64,000 nucleotides of DNA from assembly GCA_015680685.1 (NCBI GenBank), contig MNCI01002813.1, forward strand, positions 62,001 through 126,000, given 5' to 3'. The position numbers and the translations under genes were made by a program. Positions 12,555 to 25,800 of the stretch are shown one piece after another. The stretch is from Gnetum montanum (Eukaryota; Streptophyta; Gnetopsida; Gnetales; Gnetaceae). The number at the start of each line of letters is the position of its first letter. Position 1 is the first letter of the stretch. The notes under the pieces were generated by a model. The model was given only the letters and a program-made list of their open reading frames with translations, did no database searches and was not told where the DNA came from.

Positions 12555-13321
12555 GGTTACGCTTGAAAAACCTTTGTAAAATCGTCTACTTACACCTTCC
12601 TTCTACTTTTCTTATGCTATAGCCTAATTCAAATTCACGATGTTTATAGTCTGCTTTGAGGACGAACCACCAACTTATAAATGTAATGGTTGAAACTAAC
12701 TATTTTCATGTCTAATCAATGCAAAATTTCTTGAAACATAGATATCTCAGTGTGACATGAAGTGTGAAGATCGCAACATTAATCTTGTAGATATCGCATG
12801 GATTGCGGTCAGAAAAGACCCTAAACTAATGTGTAGCTTATCGTCTCATAATTCGGTTGCATTAACTATGGTTTGAAAAAATTATAAATTAGATATTTTG
12901 ACATGCTAGCCACACCATGTTATACCTTTCATCATAATTCACAGAAGTCTTACACTAACATCTAGGAAACCAGGCTTGTTGCTTTCTTATAAACTATGCA
13001 TATTTGTAATAGTCCGCTAAGACCTTAAACTAGAAACCTCTTTAACATGTACCTCTAAAAAAAAGAGATACAACCTTCTATCATTTTAGCAAATTTGCAA
13101 AAACAATATAACAACTTCCATTCTTGGTGGTTTTGCAGGTCAATTCGCAAATGGATGTAGCTTTAGTCGCACCCCTAGCCCTAACATACCCATACGTTGA
13201 AACATTAGACAGCTCAACCCTACACTAATAAGAACTAATGCTTCCCCTTGCAACATAATCATAGTAACATCAGAAATATCCCTAGACTAGCCAAAACATT
13301 TAGCCTGAACCCTAGACTTGG
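12555..13321. other. Spacer between antisense gene start and pol of A
   Basis: AT-rich DNA between the divergently placed starts of the antisense gene and pol. A single motif copy GTCCGCTAAGACCTTAAACTAG sits at about 13013-13034, matching the array motif. B and C also have one degraded copy in the equivalent place. It may hold the promoter of the antisense gene, but no clear TATA box was identified. Confidence 0.5.
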
Positions 13322-16300
13322 GAGCTAGTGATGTGACTGAGGATCCCCTTATTAAGATCCCTGTAATTATGCACAAAGGAGAAAGTAAAAATTTGAAGGT
13401 TAGTTCCCTCCTTGACCAACAAACGTAGAGTGACATACTTCAAGTGCTCCAGAATAACATTGGGGTATTTGCATGGTCATACGAAGACATGCTAGGTTTA
13501 GGCCCAAGACTAATATAGCACAACATAGTTTTAGACCCACATATCAAAGCAATTAAACAAAAATCATAGAAGATTAAGCCTGAAATCATGCTAGTAGTGC
13601 GTGATGAAATCACTAAGCTGTATCAGGCTAATTTCATTTACACGATCAATTATTTAGACCAGGTGTTGAACATCATAGTTGTCTCTAAGAAAATGGGAGG
13701 AATAAGCATATGTATAGACTTTCACGATCTAAACAAGGAAATGATTAAAGAAAATTTTCTGTTATCGAATATCAACCAACTTATTGATACAATAGCTGGC
13801 CACACATTACTATCCTTTATGGATGGGTTTTTAGGCTATAATCAAATTTGCATCAACCCAGAACATCAACTGGCTACAACTTTCATGACCCCCTAGGGAA
13901 ATTTCTATTACACCATGATGCCTTTTGGGTTAAAAAATGCTAGAGCAACTTATCAACGTGCCATGACATATATCTTTAGTGATTACCTCTTAGAGAGATT
14001 GAACAACTACGTAGATGACATAGTTGTGAATTTTAAGAAGTTAGAAGATCACCAGAAGACCTAGAGTTAATCCTTAAATGATGTCTTAGGAATGAACTAT
14101 GGATCAACCTAAAAAAATGTGTATTCGGAGTCAAAACTAGACACATGTTGGGGTTTTTAGTATTGGAGACTGGCATACAGGTCAAACCTGACAAGGTTAA
14201 AGTCATCGTTAACCTGGCACCACCTACAAACCTCAAAGAACTATGTGGATTGCAAGGTAGGTTGCAATTTATCAGGTGGTTCATCTTGAAGTTAACAGAA
14301 AAATTATGTCCTATGTAGCATCTGCTCAAGAAAGGGGTTAATTTCAAATGGAAAAAAGACTACTAGCATGAGTTTGACGATCTGAAGAAAGAGCTGTTAC
14401 ATTTGACAATGATTTTCCCACCACAGAGAGATTAGCCTTTCTACATCTACCTGGAAAGCTTAGATGTGTCTAAAACTACGTTGTTGTGCCAAAGAAGGGA
14501 CGACAGGTCAGAATTCACTATCTATTATCTAAGTCACACTCTATTTGCATACAAAACAAGGTACAATGAAGTAGAGTGTAACTATTTGGTATTAGTATTT
14601 GCTCTAAAAAAATGTAGATACTATCTTTTCCATAGCCAACTCAACATAATTTATAAGAATAACATTCTATGGGCCATCATAAAAAATTTATATGAGAGTA
14701 GTAGGATCACCCACTGGAAGGCCATCACAGTAGAATCTAACTTGCACTATGTCAATCAATCATCCATGAAAGGCCAGTCCATAGCTGACTAGCTTGTAAT
14801 ATCACTTGTTAATAAGCAAGCCGAAATAGCACTCAAGTTTCTTGATGAACAGATACATAGTTTAAGCCCTGTATCAATAGGCCTCGAAGAAATGTTATAC
14901 CTCAATGGAGCTTTGACTACCAGAGGTGGTAGTGCTGCTACCATCATTACGATCTTTCCTAAATATGTTCATCCATTGGCTTAACGCCTAGCATTTCCTT
15001 GTATGAACAATGTTGCAGAGTACGAGGGGCTTTTCAGGGGATTGTTAACAGCCAGGGAACTCAACATTCAACATCTGGCAATCCAAGGTGATTTGATGCT
15101 TGTCATCAATCAAATCACAGGGGTCTATGCCTACAAATTTTTGCATCTATAGCCCTATTTTAATATGGCTAAATATCTCTTGAGATAATTCATGACAACT
15201 AACGTCCAACACGTGCCATGTAATGAGAACATTGTAGCCGATGCACTAGCCACACTAGCTTTAAATGTGGCACCACATTTGTTTGCCACCTTGCCCATCT
15301 TAATGATAGAATGTACAGACCCTATAATTCAAGCAATGAAAATATCTTCTCTTAGCATAGGGGGAATGCCAAAATGATATGATAACATTAAAACCTACCT
15401 TTTGCATGGTGAACCACCACACGAGTTAACACCTGCACAAAAAGGCATAGTCCACAAGCATGCCAGGAAATACATCATCATCAGAGACATTACTCTATGT
15501 AGATGCTCTTTTGATGGAGTATTTCTAACTTGTGTTAATAATGACCAAGCACAAAGAATAGTTAGCAAAGTCCATGAAGGATCATGTGGAGGAAACATGG
15601 CCCCATGAGCCATGGCTGCTAAAATTAGACTCTTAGGGTATTACTAGCCATACATGGAATGAGACTGCCTTACCAAGGTTAAGACATATGGCACATGCCA
15701 ACGTTATACAAATTTAATACACATGTCACCAACTAAAGTTTATACTACACAGATCACTTGGCCATTTCAACGATGGGGACTAAACATCATAGGCCCCATC
15801 ACACCTAAGTCTTTCGTAGGACATAGCTTCATTGTCACTGCCACCAAGTACTTCACGAAGTGGGTCAAGGCTATTCCCCTATGAAATATTACATCTTAAT
15901 AGGTTTTTCATTTTATCTTAGACAATATAGTGACTAGGTTTGGGCTTCCCATGACTATTGTGATCGACAATGGGCCACAATTTAGTAGTACCGAAACAAA
16001 ATCCTTTTGTAGTAACCTTGGTATCAAGCAATCTTTTTCCTCATCCTATTACCCACAAGAAAATGATCAAGCAAAGGAAACAAATAAGGTGGTCATCAAT
16101 TTAATAAAAAAGATGCTCAGTAGCAAAAAAAATGATGGCATGAAAAAATCCTCTATGTGCTATGGGCCTATCGTATGACATGTAGAATAGCTATCGGTAG
16201 GACACCCTATAGTCTAGTATATGGATCTAAAGTGATGTTGCCCTTGGAACTATAGGTTACCTCACTATGGATGGTCCTCTCCATAGTTATAAATGAAGCT

Positions 16301-16610
16301 CAACAAAATGAGTCCAGGATTGTGAATCTAGACTTAGTGGAGGATAAATGCATCCAGACACTCGACAACATTGAAAGATATTAAGATAGGAAGAAATAGA
16401 AGCATCATCCCAATCTGCATCAGTGACTAATCAAGAAAGAAAACTTAGTTCTCAAAGCTGTTCATGAACCAATGAGAAAATTATTTGTTCCCTTTCTTGT
16501 TCATCAACGCATATGACAAAAGAGCATTCAGGCTAGCAGACATCAACAACAATGAACTCCCGAATTTGGTGAATCACATGTACCTGAAATGGTACCACAT
16601 CTAGGTGTTA
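13322..16610 (+). pseudogene. pol of element A: RT, RNase H, second RNase H, integrase; broken
   Basis: Order as in B and C. A pre-RT segment contains a TEDPL-like motif. RT spans about 13588-14060 with FMDGF and an intact YVDD at 14008-14019. The RT-linked RNase H lies around 14360-14790. A second RNase H at about 14880-15270 has NNVAEYEGL and VADALATLA but lacks the first Asp (YLNGA for YFDGA). The integrase zinc-binding region is near 15580-15700. The integrase core at about 15770-16180 has IDNGPQF, and its first Asp is replaced (WGLNIIGP). Many stops at Gln or Trp codons and frameshifts make it non-functional. Confidence 0.85.
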
Positions 16611-16624
16611 GCTTGGCTCAAAAA

Positions 16625-17045
16625 AAGGTAAAAAATGTCTGCTATGATGTAAAACTAGTAGTGTTGTACACATCTTCTATGATGTAAAATTGGTAATGTT
16701 GTACACATCTGCTATGATGTAAAACTGGCATTTCTTGCATGCATCCGCCATGATGCTAAACTGGAAAAGTTTTTGATTGTCTGTCATGACATGAAATTGG
16801 AAAGGTAAGCATCCATCTACTAAGAAATTAACCTAGCACAAACTTGTCCCTAGGTCATGACATGAAATTGACACCCACAAGATGATCTTCTAGGACCATA
16901 AACTAGCTCTTCTATTGTCCACTACGATGTAAAACTAGTGCACTTCAATATACGTAGACTTTAAATTGGGATCATGGTCTGCTGGGACTTAAAACTAGCA
17001 AAAATGGTCTACCAGGACTTAAAACTAAAAGCTTCCAATAGATTA
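16625..17045 (+). repeat. Tail repeat array of A
   Basis: About ten degenerate copies of GTCTGCTATGATGTAAAACTGG-type units after integrase, spaced ~35-60 bases. Unit form: GTC-N6-GAC/GAT followed by a TAAAACTRG core. It equals the arrays in B and C. Shortly after, near 17075, resemblance to the B tail stops, so the 3' end of A is lost or unrecognisable. Confidence 0.75.
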
Positions 17046-17199
17046 CCCATGAAGCAAGTGAGCCATTTAGATTACCTATGAGATTCTAAAATATGCCATG
17101 AACATGTTGAATCAACTTCTCGGTGTATCATCTAAATCTCAAAACCTTGCTAGAACCTTCAAATGCTACTAAATCTTGGAAACTGAGCAAAAATTAGAA

Positions 17200-18420
17200 G
17201 AAACTCATCACATTCTTCCATCTACACTAGGACTACATTGGCCAGTGTAGTCCCAATGAGGAATGAACATGTTAACATACAAAAAACCTCCAAGATCAAC
17301 TATCCTAGGCCTAAACCCTAGCTAGGAACACCATTAATCCTAGGAACCTACAAGATTGGTTAATTGATCATGAAAACCCATCTAGATTTAATATTTATAT
17401 GTGAGTATGTTGGAGCAAGCCAGGACTATGCTAGTCAACATAGTCCTAGTATAGTCCTTGCTCTAGAGTAGTTATGCCAATACTACAACCATTAAAAATT
17501 GATAATATTGAGGCAAAATTCTAGTTGTAAACATTAGTGAATCAATGACCTAAAAAATTAGTTAATCAACCATGAAAATCCATCAAAAGATAGGATTCAT
17601 AGGGTACTATGCTAAGGCAACCATAAACTACGATGGCTAGCATAGTTCCAATACAATCATGGCCCTAGGATGGTGTGATTGACACTACACAACTCAAAAT
17701 GGCATGAAATTTGATATGGGAGTCCAAAAAACCTTGAAACCTTGAAGATAGCTATAGTTTGATCATGTTTGACCATGAAAAGCCCAAAAATTACCCCAAC
17801 TACACTAAGACAGGATAGGATTATGCTAACTAGCATAGTCCTAGCATAGTTATGATTTTGGGCAAGTTTGACCAATGGTACAACACTCCGAATTATCCAA
17901 AAACTAGCTTGAAAGCTTGAAACCTTTCTTGACCCTACCTAGTTGCAATTTCACCTTATTTTGAGTATAAAAACACTAGATTTAGATGATCTATACTAGG
18001 GGCCATACTAGACTATGCTGGCTAGCATAGTCTAGTGGGAAATGATGTTAAAAATCTCTTTTAATAGCCTTTTTTACCTTCCAAATGTTCAATTCAGCCC
18101 TTCCAAAACCCTACGTTGTCCTAGGAAGTTGGTGAAGCATGATTTCAAATCTTGAGATTCCTTGAAACTTTTATTTCATGAATCTACCCTAGCTAGCATA
18201 GTCCTAGTGTATTCACCAATTTTAACACCATTTCTAGCTTCCAGAGGGTGAAAACAAAGTCAAAATGCATCAATCCATAACCTTAGTCCACTACACAAGT
18301 GGTATAGACCATTAAGGACTCAAAACTAGCCACAAAGAATCTACGAATCCACCTATTGATGTTGGCTATGCTGGAGCCTATTTTGACTATGTTGGCTAGC
18401 ATAGTCCTTAGTTGGGACCT
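17200..18420. repeat. Degenerate palindromic repeat, period about 190 bp
   Basis: A palindromic core like CTATGCTGGCTAGCATAGTC, often followed by CTAGCATAGT, recurs near 17222, 17424, 17610, 17820, 18010, 18185 and 18375. The intervals are about 175-215 bases. Sequence between cores is poorly conserved but shares AAACCTTGAAA/CCATGAAAA-like words. It could be an old satellite or the U3 repeats of an unrecognised LTR. No coding potential was seen. Confidence 0.6.
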
Positions 18421-19309
18421 AACATAGTCATAAAATAAAGGTGTTATTTCTTCCTTAAAACAACCTCTTCAAGTATCAAAACTCACTTTTCAACTACCAT
18501 GGCTTGCTAAGGTCTGAAATTGGAAAAATCTAACCTTGATTAACCAATGTTGATAATGTTTTACCATATGTTTTCTACCTTGATTGGTTTGGGCCTATTT
18601 CACTATGTTTTAACTTGATTTGACCTTCTTATGCATTCTTAACCATCATTATTTGGCCCTATGATGTCGTTTGGTTTCATTTCTAGTCAATGGGGCATCA
18701 CTTGTCCTCATTCCACTAAATGTTCCTATCATTCAACCTTCATTTGACATTATTTGTGCCATTTTTTTTACTTATCTCTTGTAACTTTAGTGGCCTTAAT
18801 TAACCTTGTTTGACCTTTACTAGATGACATTTGATGGGGTTTGACCATCACTTGATCATCATTTGGCACCATTTAACCATCATATGACATACCAAGGCCT
18901 TAAACTAGCAATGTGGCCTACTAAGGCATAAAACTAACAAAGTGTAATCATAGTTGACCATGTTTAATCTTATACTATCTTAATGTATTCCTAGTGACCT
19001 CTATTGATCATTTTTTGACCTATTTTAAAATTTATTTAATTTTTTTGACCCGCGTTTACTTTATTATTGGACTATTTTACATTGTTTTTACATTATTTAA
19101 TAGTTTTATTAGATAGATGCCTCTTGATGTGCCTATGTTGTCATGTAGGAATAAGCCAGGAGGATAAGGAAGCAAATTCAAATAGCCTTAAATCCTAAAT
19201 AAATCCTTCTTGTCATGTGGTTAGACCAAGTTGACCTTACATACCAAAATGTTAAGCCTGAAACATTTCTACTATATAGCCATAACACACTAAAGTAGTT
19301 TGATGATCA
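18421..19309. other. AT-rich spacer before pol fragment E
   Basis: Mostly AT-rich with many TTTGACC/TTTGACCATC words. Two copies of the family motif (AAGGCCTTAAACTAG and AAGGCATAAAACTAA) occur at 18890-18940, which fits the spacer before pol in family 1. No gene was found. Confidence 0.4.
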
Positions 19310-19480
19310 TAAACCTTGAGGCCAAAGATGTCATGGAGGATCCCTTAGTTAGAGTTCCTAGCTAGACCATGATAGTGAGAAGAAATCATTTAAAAACAAG
19401 TTCCTTGCTAGAACTTAAGCCTACTCATGACATCATCAAACCCTTGTTAAGAAAAATTAAAGCCATTAAATAGCCATAAT
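19310..19480 (+). pseudogene. Pol fragment E, pre-RT segment
   Basis: Translation resembles the segment just before RT in A, B and C: a MEDPL motif, then SSLLE and HDIIKPLLR. It breaks off at about 19480, where about 1.28 kb of unrelated DNA begins. The frame has stops. Confidence 0.65.
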
Positions 19481-20764
19481 TACATCTAACACTCACACAT
19501 TTGCTTGTAGTATTGTTTATCAGTGTTGAGAGGTTGCAAAAAATGACTAATGTTGGTGAATTTGATGATATACAATAAGAGAGCCTACATGATATTTATA
19601 TCCCTTCTTGTTTAGAATAAAGAATTAACTACAAAGCTTTGTGAATCTAATGCACATTACATGGATCTCTATGTATGTTGTAACAATAGTGACCTATGGT
19701 GATCTAGATTGTTGATTATCTCATGTGGCCATATGTATCAATATGAAACAACATGCTTTCTTTTTTTTGTTTTCTTGTCCTCTTGAAGTTGTGCTTGAAA
19801 GATGAAGCCTAAATTCATTGTAAATGTGTAACTCATTATGGTAGCAAGTTACCATGTGACTTTGATGTGTAATATTTGGTTAGCTTGTCCTACCATGGCA
19901 AGAGTGCTCACTCTAGTTCACTCCCATTTTCCTCCCTTCAAGCTACCATCCTCTAACATGATTGTGACCTTCCTTATACCAAACAAAAATGTCAACCTAT
20001 GTTTGACACTCATGCATTATGGTCATTTAGCATCTCCTTCATCATGCTCCACCATCAAGTCCATTGACTATAACACATCTCATTGAATGGAAAAACCAAA
20101 TCAAATCAGGCCTTGGCAATGAAACCACATGAAGGTTTTGTCCCCTAAAAAATAGAGAGGGGGGAAGCAAATTCTCAAGAAGCAAAATGGCTAATGAGGA
20201 ACAAAAGAAAAATCTATGACTTCAAAAATGAAAAGGGAGGAGGCTAATGGCCAATGATACTTTGGAGTAAGGAGTTGGTTACTCAAAAATATTATTGATT
20301 GGCCAATACTTCAAAGCACAAAGTGTGAATCCCTAACTGATTATTCAACATGTTGGTGCCATGTTGTAGCCATGATGTCAACCTTTAGAACTTATTGTTA
20401 ATCCACATGACCATTTGTTTATGCAACAAACATAACCTGAAAATTTTACCATCTAATCATAACCTTATCCCACTATCATAAACACTCTATGACATGGTTC
20501 AAATCTATAGGATCAAGCATGAAGAGGAAACATTGGTGATGGGCTTGCAGTGCTATTTTGTGTTCTTTGTTGATGTGTCTTGGGTCAATCCTTTAAACAT
20601 CAACAAACAGGGGAAAATGAAACAATAGCTAGAAAATGCATATTATAACTTGTAACCTTTACCATCCAAATTGAGGAAGGATTTTATTGTAAATGTAAGG
20701 TTTATGGTCCTTGATTTAAAATATTGCATACTTTAATTTCTTAAGGATGAATAATGCCTCGTAA
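19481..20764. other. Unidentified ~1.28 kb block interrupting E
   Basis: The E pol match stops at 19480 and restarts at about 20765, with only about 15 codons of the expected sequence missing. This block is therefore probably an insertion or replacement. It is AT-rich and holds an 82-codon ORF at 19838-20086 that I do not recognise. A purine run, AGAGAGGGGGGAAG-like, lies near 20152-20166 and could be a polypurine tract. I found no LTR or terminal repeat pair. Confidence 0.45.
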
Positions 20765-20977
20765 GTTGCTACTACATCACTTCCCAAGTCTTGATCCACA
20801 CCCAGTGCAACACAATATCATACTTGACCCTAATATCAAACTAATTAAGCAAAAGGTTCATGGAACTATATCAAGCTAGTTTTATTCAACCTATTGACTA
20901 TGTGGATTGGGTGTCCAAAACAGTGGTAGCCCCTAAGAAAAATTAGAGTATATGTATTTTCATTGACTTCTAAGATC
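20765..20977 (+). pseudogene. RT fragment E, left half (interrupted by B)
   Basis: Shows an LDPxxxQHN-like segment, a short deletion, a DWVSK-like segment and VVAPKK, then the start of the CIDF block of RT. The sequence stops at AGATC, the target site of element B, and the same RT block continues at 60697. It is older and more diverged than B. Confidence 0.8.
20973..20977. repeat. Target-site duplication of B, left copy
   Basis: AGATC immediately before the B 5' LTR. It is repeated at 60697-60701 right after the B 3' LTR. Confidence 0.9.
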
Positions 20978-22577
20978 TAAAACACCGTGAAAAATTGCGA
21001 GTCGGCCTCAGGCAAAGATTAACAATTCAGGTGAGAGCGCATGTTAGAATTCCAAAATGAAGAACAAGATAGAGCAAGACCAAGAGGTGAGTAGCATCAA
21101 GTCTTCGACTTCCTGTGCAGATACCTAATCTTACTATGTTTTCTCTATTTACGCTATATCACGCGACGTAGCGTAATGATGCTTAGCGTGATTCCATTTG
21201 ACATAGTCTAGTGTCAAAAGGCCATTTACTGTAGCACGTTGAGGGGCTTGAGCAGTGTAATATGCGATTTCTCATATATTTTGCCAAGTCTTTTGCTCAA
21301 AACCAAGTTTATGCTCTATTACGCACGATAGTGTAATGAGCTTCAAAATAGCCAAAGGCAAAGTCTAAGGAAGTGCAATAGATCAACCCTTTTCTCTTGG
21401 CGTGCGGATGCTCATCATATGCTGATTACGCAATGTAGCATATCACAACATAATGCATTGCCAAGCTAAACATTCTTTACACTTCATTATGCATGGTTGC
21501 GTCAGCGAGCGTAAAATAGCTTGAATTCATTATTTGTATGTTATGTTACGCTCTTGCATGCAACGTAGCGTTAATGAGCATAATATAGCTCAAAGACAGT
21601 TGAAACATGCCTGACGCACATCTGTTATTCACACGCACAATATGCAAATGAGCATATTGTGCATAGTCACAAAGTTTGACACAAAGATGGTCAGGTCAAT
21701 AGTGCTTGAAACGTTCGGGACACGCATCATCAAGGTTGTGCCTTTTTTATAGGATATCATAGCTTATAAATACCCCAGCTGATAAAGATACAAAAGAAGG
21801 TTGGTAGGCAAATCAAAGAGGCAAGGGCATTTTCTGAGCATCGGAGCACTTACCACTTTGAGCAGAGAGACAGAAAACAACACTTTGGAAATTGTTGATA
21901 GCATCACTTTCTAGTAGAGATAGAGCACAGTTCGCTTGAGCATTGGCAGCAAGAGCGATCATTCCTTTGGGGAAGACACAACTTTTTCCATCAGCGATTG
22001 TTGGTAGTCTTGAGTTGAAACTACCCAAAGCAAAGAAGCAAATCAGAGGTCACGAGATCATCCTGTATGGTTTGTAGGCTCTATTGGTCAGAAATAGTTG
22101 ATCAATAGACATTAGGGCTTGACCTTCTTTGCATCTCATCTTTGGCCTATGAGGTAGATTGGATTTTTGCATGGACCGCTTCATTGTTTCTTTGTGCTTG
22201 CTTCACATCAATTAATCAGGGTCTCCCCATTGTAACATAATATAAAAAACACATGTTTTTCAAGTCAAAGCGCAGATCTTGAAACCACGCATTTCTCTCC
22301 TATTAGTCACCTCTTACCACGTTAGCGTTATCATCATTACAATTCATCTAAGTTGTTTTCACCTCACTTTGTAACTCGTTGAATCAAATCAATCCATGGA
22401 ATGTTTCATAATCTCCATCGTTTTACTAATTAGTAAGTCCCTGTCTGATCAACAAGACCATTTAGGGCACCATGGATCCGTTTTTCCAGCATAGCCCTCG
22501 CATGGATCCGTGGTCAAAACTATGTCCAAGGAGTTTTGTTTGGTATTTTCTAGCTGTTGATATTTTCCGTCATTACA
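20978..22577 (+). repeat. 5' LTR of B (1600 bp)
   Basis: Starts TAAAACACCGTG, where the family has TGAAACACCGTG (G to A), and ends TTACA. The U3 is rich in TTACGC/GCGTAA words in inverted pairs. The 3' LTR is 1558 bp; most of the difference is a ~40-base segment at about 22270-22312 absent from the 3' LTR. Confidence 0.92.
21763..21775 (+). promoter_or_regulatory. TATA box of the B 5' LTR
   Basis: CTTATAAATACCC, about 790 bases into the LTR. It is conserved at the same place in the 3' LTR (59924-59936) and in the C LTRs. It is the likely core promoter of the genomic RNA. Confidence 0.65.
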
Positions 22578-22583
22578 GTTTTC

Positions 22584-22600
22584 TGGTGCTAGAAGGAGGA
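22584..22600 (+). other. Primer-binding site of B
   Basis: TGGTGCTAGAAGGAGGA, six bases after the LTR end. It is one transition from TGGCGCTAGAAGG in C and D at the fourth base, plus a change at the end. tRNA not assigned. Confidence 0.75.
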
Positions 22601-22822
22601 CCTCTTAGGCTTTGATTTGTCATTTTTGGGTAGCCCTGTTAGCGATCTATACCCAAAATCGTAAACGTAATACCTCCAGGGAAGCTTACGATAAGTCGTG
22701 TGGTGTAGATCGGTCTTAGCAATGATTCCTTTGGAATCCTACAAGGTAGAAAGCCTATTTGTGATCTTATTGCCGGTTATCTTTTAGATCCCGTTATCAG
22801 TCATCATTAATTTCTTTGATCA

Positions 22823-25800
22823 ATGGATTCCTTTTACATGACCACAACTGCCATGGTCCCTACTAATTTGGGCACCACATCCGTGAACCCTATTCCTATC
22901 ACCAGGTGAGCTCCTAGTGCAGCAGGACCTCAAGGGCCATCGTGTCAGTCATTGAGGCTGCAAGGAAAAGACCTTGTATTTACTATCATAACCCCTGAGG
23001 ATTACAATTTCATATGCATCAAGATCTAGGCAAAGCTTGCCCTTAGCTGAGCCAAAATTGAGGTAAAGAGGAATTTTGAAATGATCCATCGAGGGGGTCA
23101 TGATTTCAAGCCAACAGCTTACGACATCATCCATTTAACCGAGCATCAACATGAACTCATCACATAGTTGGTCATGGCCAAGAGCTAGGCTGCACAAGTT
23201 ATGGTGGAACCCCAGAATGGGGAGGAAGAAGACGATGAGTTTGTGGCCTAATTCGAGCACTCATTTCACACTTTGAGCCCCCATACTTACGCAAATCCAT
23301 CATTCCCTCTCAACGGAGAGGCAACCCCTCTTAACTTGCCCATGACCACACAGATGCATATCCCTGTTATTCCACAAGCCACTATGCAGCTGTCTGTGCT
23401 GGAAGTACAGATACCTCACAATAACGCAGGGGCGGTTTCATCACCTCGTGTACTTAGCATTTCGGTAGTGGTTCCAGCGACCACCACACCCCATTTCATC
23501 CCGCAAGTCCAACCCCACGCTATCTCAATGACGTGCTCAGCACAGAATTTATCACTCCTGCCCCCTCCAACTCAATAGATCACCACAACCATTCAGCCGC
23601 AAACATACGTCCAACAGCCTACCGCGAGTCAGTGGGTCAACCCCGCAGCACAACCTAACCAGTCTGCGGTATATGGTATGCAGCCCTCGGTTGCACCCGC
23701 AACATAGACTCCATAGGTGGTCCCTCAATATCCCTATCCATATCTTGCGTAGTAGACGGCAGCTAACCTCTCTTCGCAAACTAGAGGGTAGTGGTCTTCA
23801 TAGGTCCCCCTGCCTACAGGGGTCCCCGCCCTACCAGCAGTAACCCAACCTCTTCCTTCCTTCCCATTTCCTAGCGCTGCCCTCCCAGTCCAACCTCCCA
23901 TGCCTTCTGCACAGACACCTCCATCAACAGGTCAAGACCAGGAATTGCAGCCTATCCAGACTCTTGCCAAGGAGGTTTGACACCTCAAAGATGCTGGTTC
24001 TGATACCATTCAGATCATGGACTTTTACTAGGATGATCTGATTAGTCCAGCGATACCAATGCTATCATTGCCTCCAGGGATGTCCCTCCATAATTTTACC
24101 AAGTACAATGAGGAGGGAGATCCCAATGCTCACTTGGTCACTTTTAGATCTGAGTCCTTATTGCTACAACAGTGGCCACATACAATCATCCGAGTCTTTG
24201 TAATATCTTTGACAGGGAATGCTTTGGATTGGTACTGAGCCCTCCCACGCTCTTCCATCTCAACCTTGGAAGAGCTGCTGACACAATTTGTGACCTACTT
24301 TAAATACAACCTAAAGCTAGAAGTCACATTGGATCAGCTCATGGGGGTGAAACAAGACCCGCTCGAGCCCATCCAAAAGTTTATACAGTGCTGGAACGCT
24401 ACTTTGAATGAGATCTGTGAGCCAATCGTGGATTCACATCTACTGGCGATATTCAAAGGAGTAGTCGATGACTTTATTAAGTCAAAGTTGTATTATATTT
24501 CCCCCAGTAATCTATATCAAGCCTTCGCTCAAGTTAGAAGCATCCAAGATGTTGCAGAGGCGATCAAAGACCCAGCGTATGTCGCCTACAGGAATGCACA
24601 CAACAAGGCCAAAGACAAAGGTAAGAAGGTGACAACAGCAGTAGCTTCATTGACTGAAGGTGTAAAGAACAAGGCCAAGAAGGCACCTACAACATTGCCT
24701 AAGACCACGGTTGGTGCCGACACTAGCCAAGACATAGCTGCAGCTGCACCTGAAAGCTCCCCCTAGCCAAAACCAAACTTTGAGCGTAAAGATCATTCAA
24801 AGTATACGGCCTTGGCTGTAAAACATTCCAAACTGTTCAAAAAACTATTAGCGGAAGGATACATTCAACCTAAGAAGGTATCCGAGGAAGCTCTGAAGCA
24901 TCACAGACGTCACTGTGAATTGTTAAAGAACCCCTCTTTAGCCTTACCTAACAAACCACCAATTTTGAAGTCTTTCAGGCTAGATCATTTTTGTGACTAC
25001 CACTAGCTATGTGGTCATGACACGGATTACTGTTGGGCGTTGAAGGATGATATTCAATACATGATCGATGATGGTTATTTAAAACTAGACAATAGTAATC
25101 TGACATGCCTAGAAAACCAAATATTGCATGTATATAAGGACCCATTAAATGTAAACAATGCTCCTTATACCATCAATATGGTGAGTATGGACAGTGAATA
25201 GAAGGGACTGCCAAGATGGCCTTTTGTTTTGCGTGTACCCACCAACTCACAAAGAGGGCCAACCATTTCACCAGCAACCAGTGGGGTCTCGAGGCCGCCC
25301 TTCGTTATACGGGCACCTTCTTAAAGTCACCCTCAGTCATGCAGCAATAGTCAAGCTACGACTTCATCCGTGCCCACGCTTAGGATGCCCTTTATTAATA
25401 GGGTGCCAAAACCACAGGATGCTCCTCTCACACAGGGGTAGACCTCTAGTCAAAATAGCCAACCATCGCCTCCCAAGCGAAAGGGAGAGGACATGCCAGT
25501 TAATGTAACAAAAGATCATTTTACGCTCAGCTTCCCCAAGCCTAGGCCCTTGGCCTCTACGCCTTCGTCTCTACCTTAGAAATAGGATAAAAGAACAAAA
25601 ACATAGCCACCTTCTCTTGGCAAGAAAAAGAATAGCCCTTTGACTAACACCGTTCCACCTTGAGAGATCCGTCTCTTGGGCCGAATGGAAGAGGAAAAGG
25701 GAGACAAACAACCCACCTGAGAGAAGGGCCTCCTCGACACATTTACACAAGTCAAATAGGCTCTCAAACAAAAAAACACAATGTTGAGCCTTTACAACCT

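Noticed and set aside
17657-17875. 72-codon hydrophobic minus-strand ORF in the palindromic repeat region
   Set aside because: Spans repeat cores, has no resemblance to a known protein and no neighbours.
16625-20764. A 3' LTR for element A in this interval
   Set aside because: No stretch here matches the A 5' LTR or the family LTR ends, so A was not called complete.
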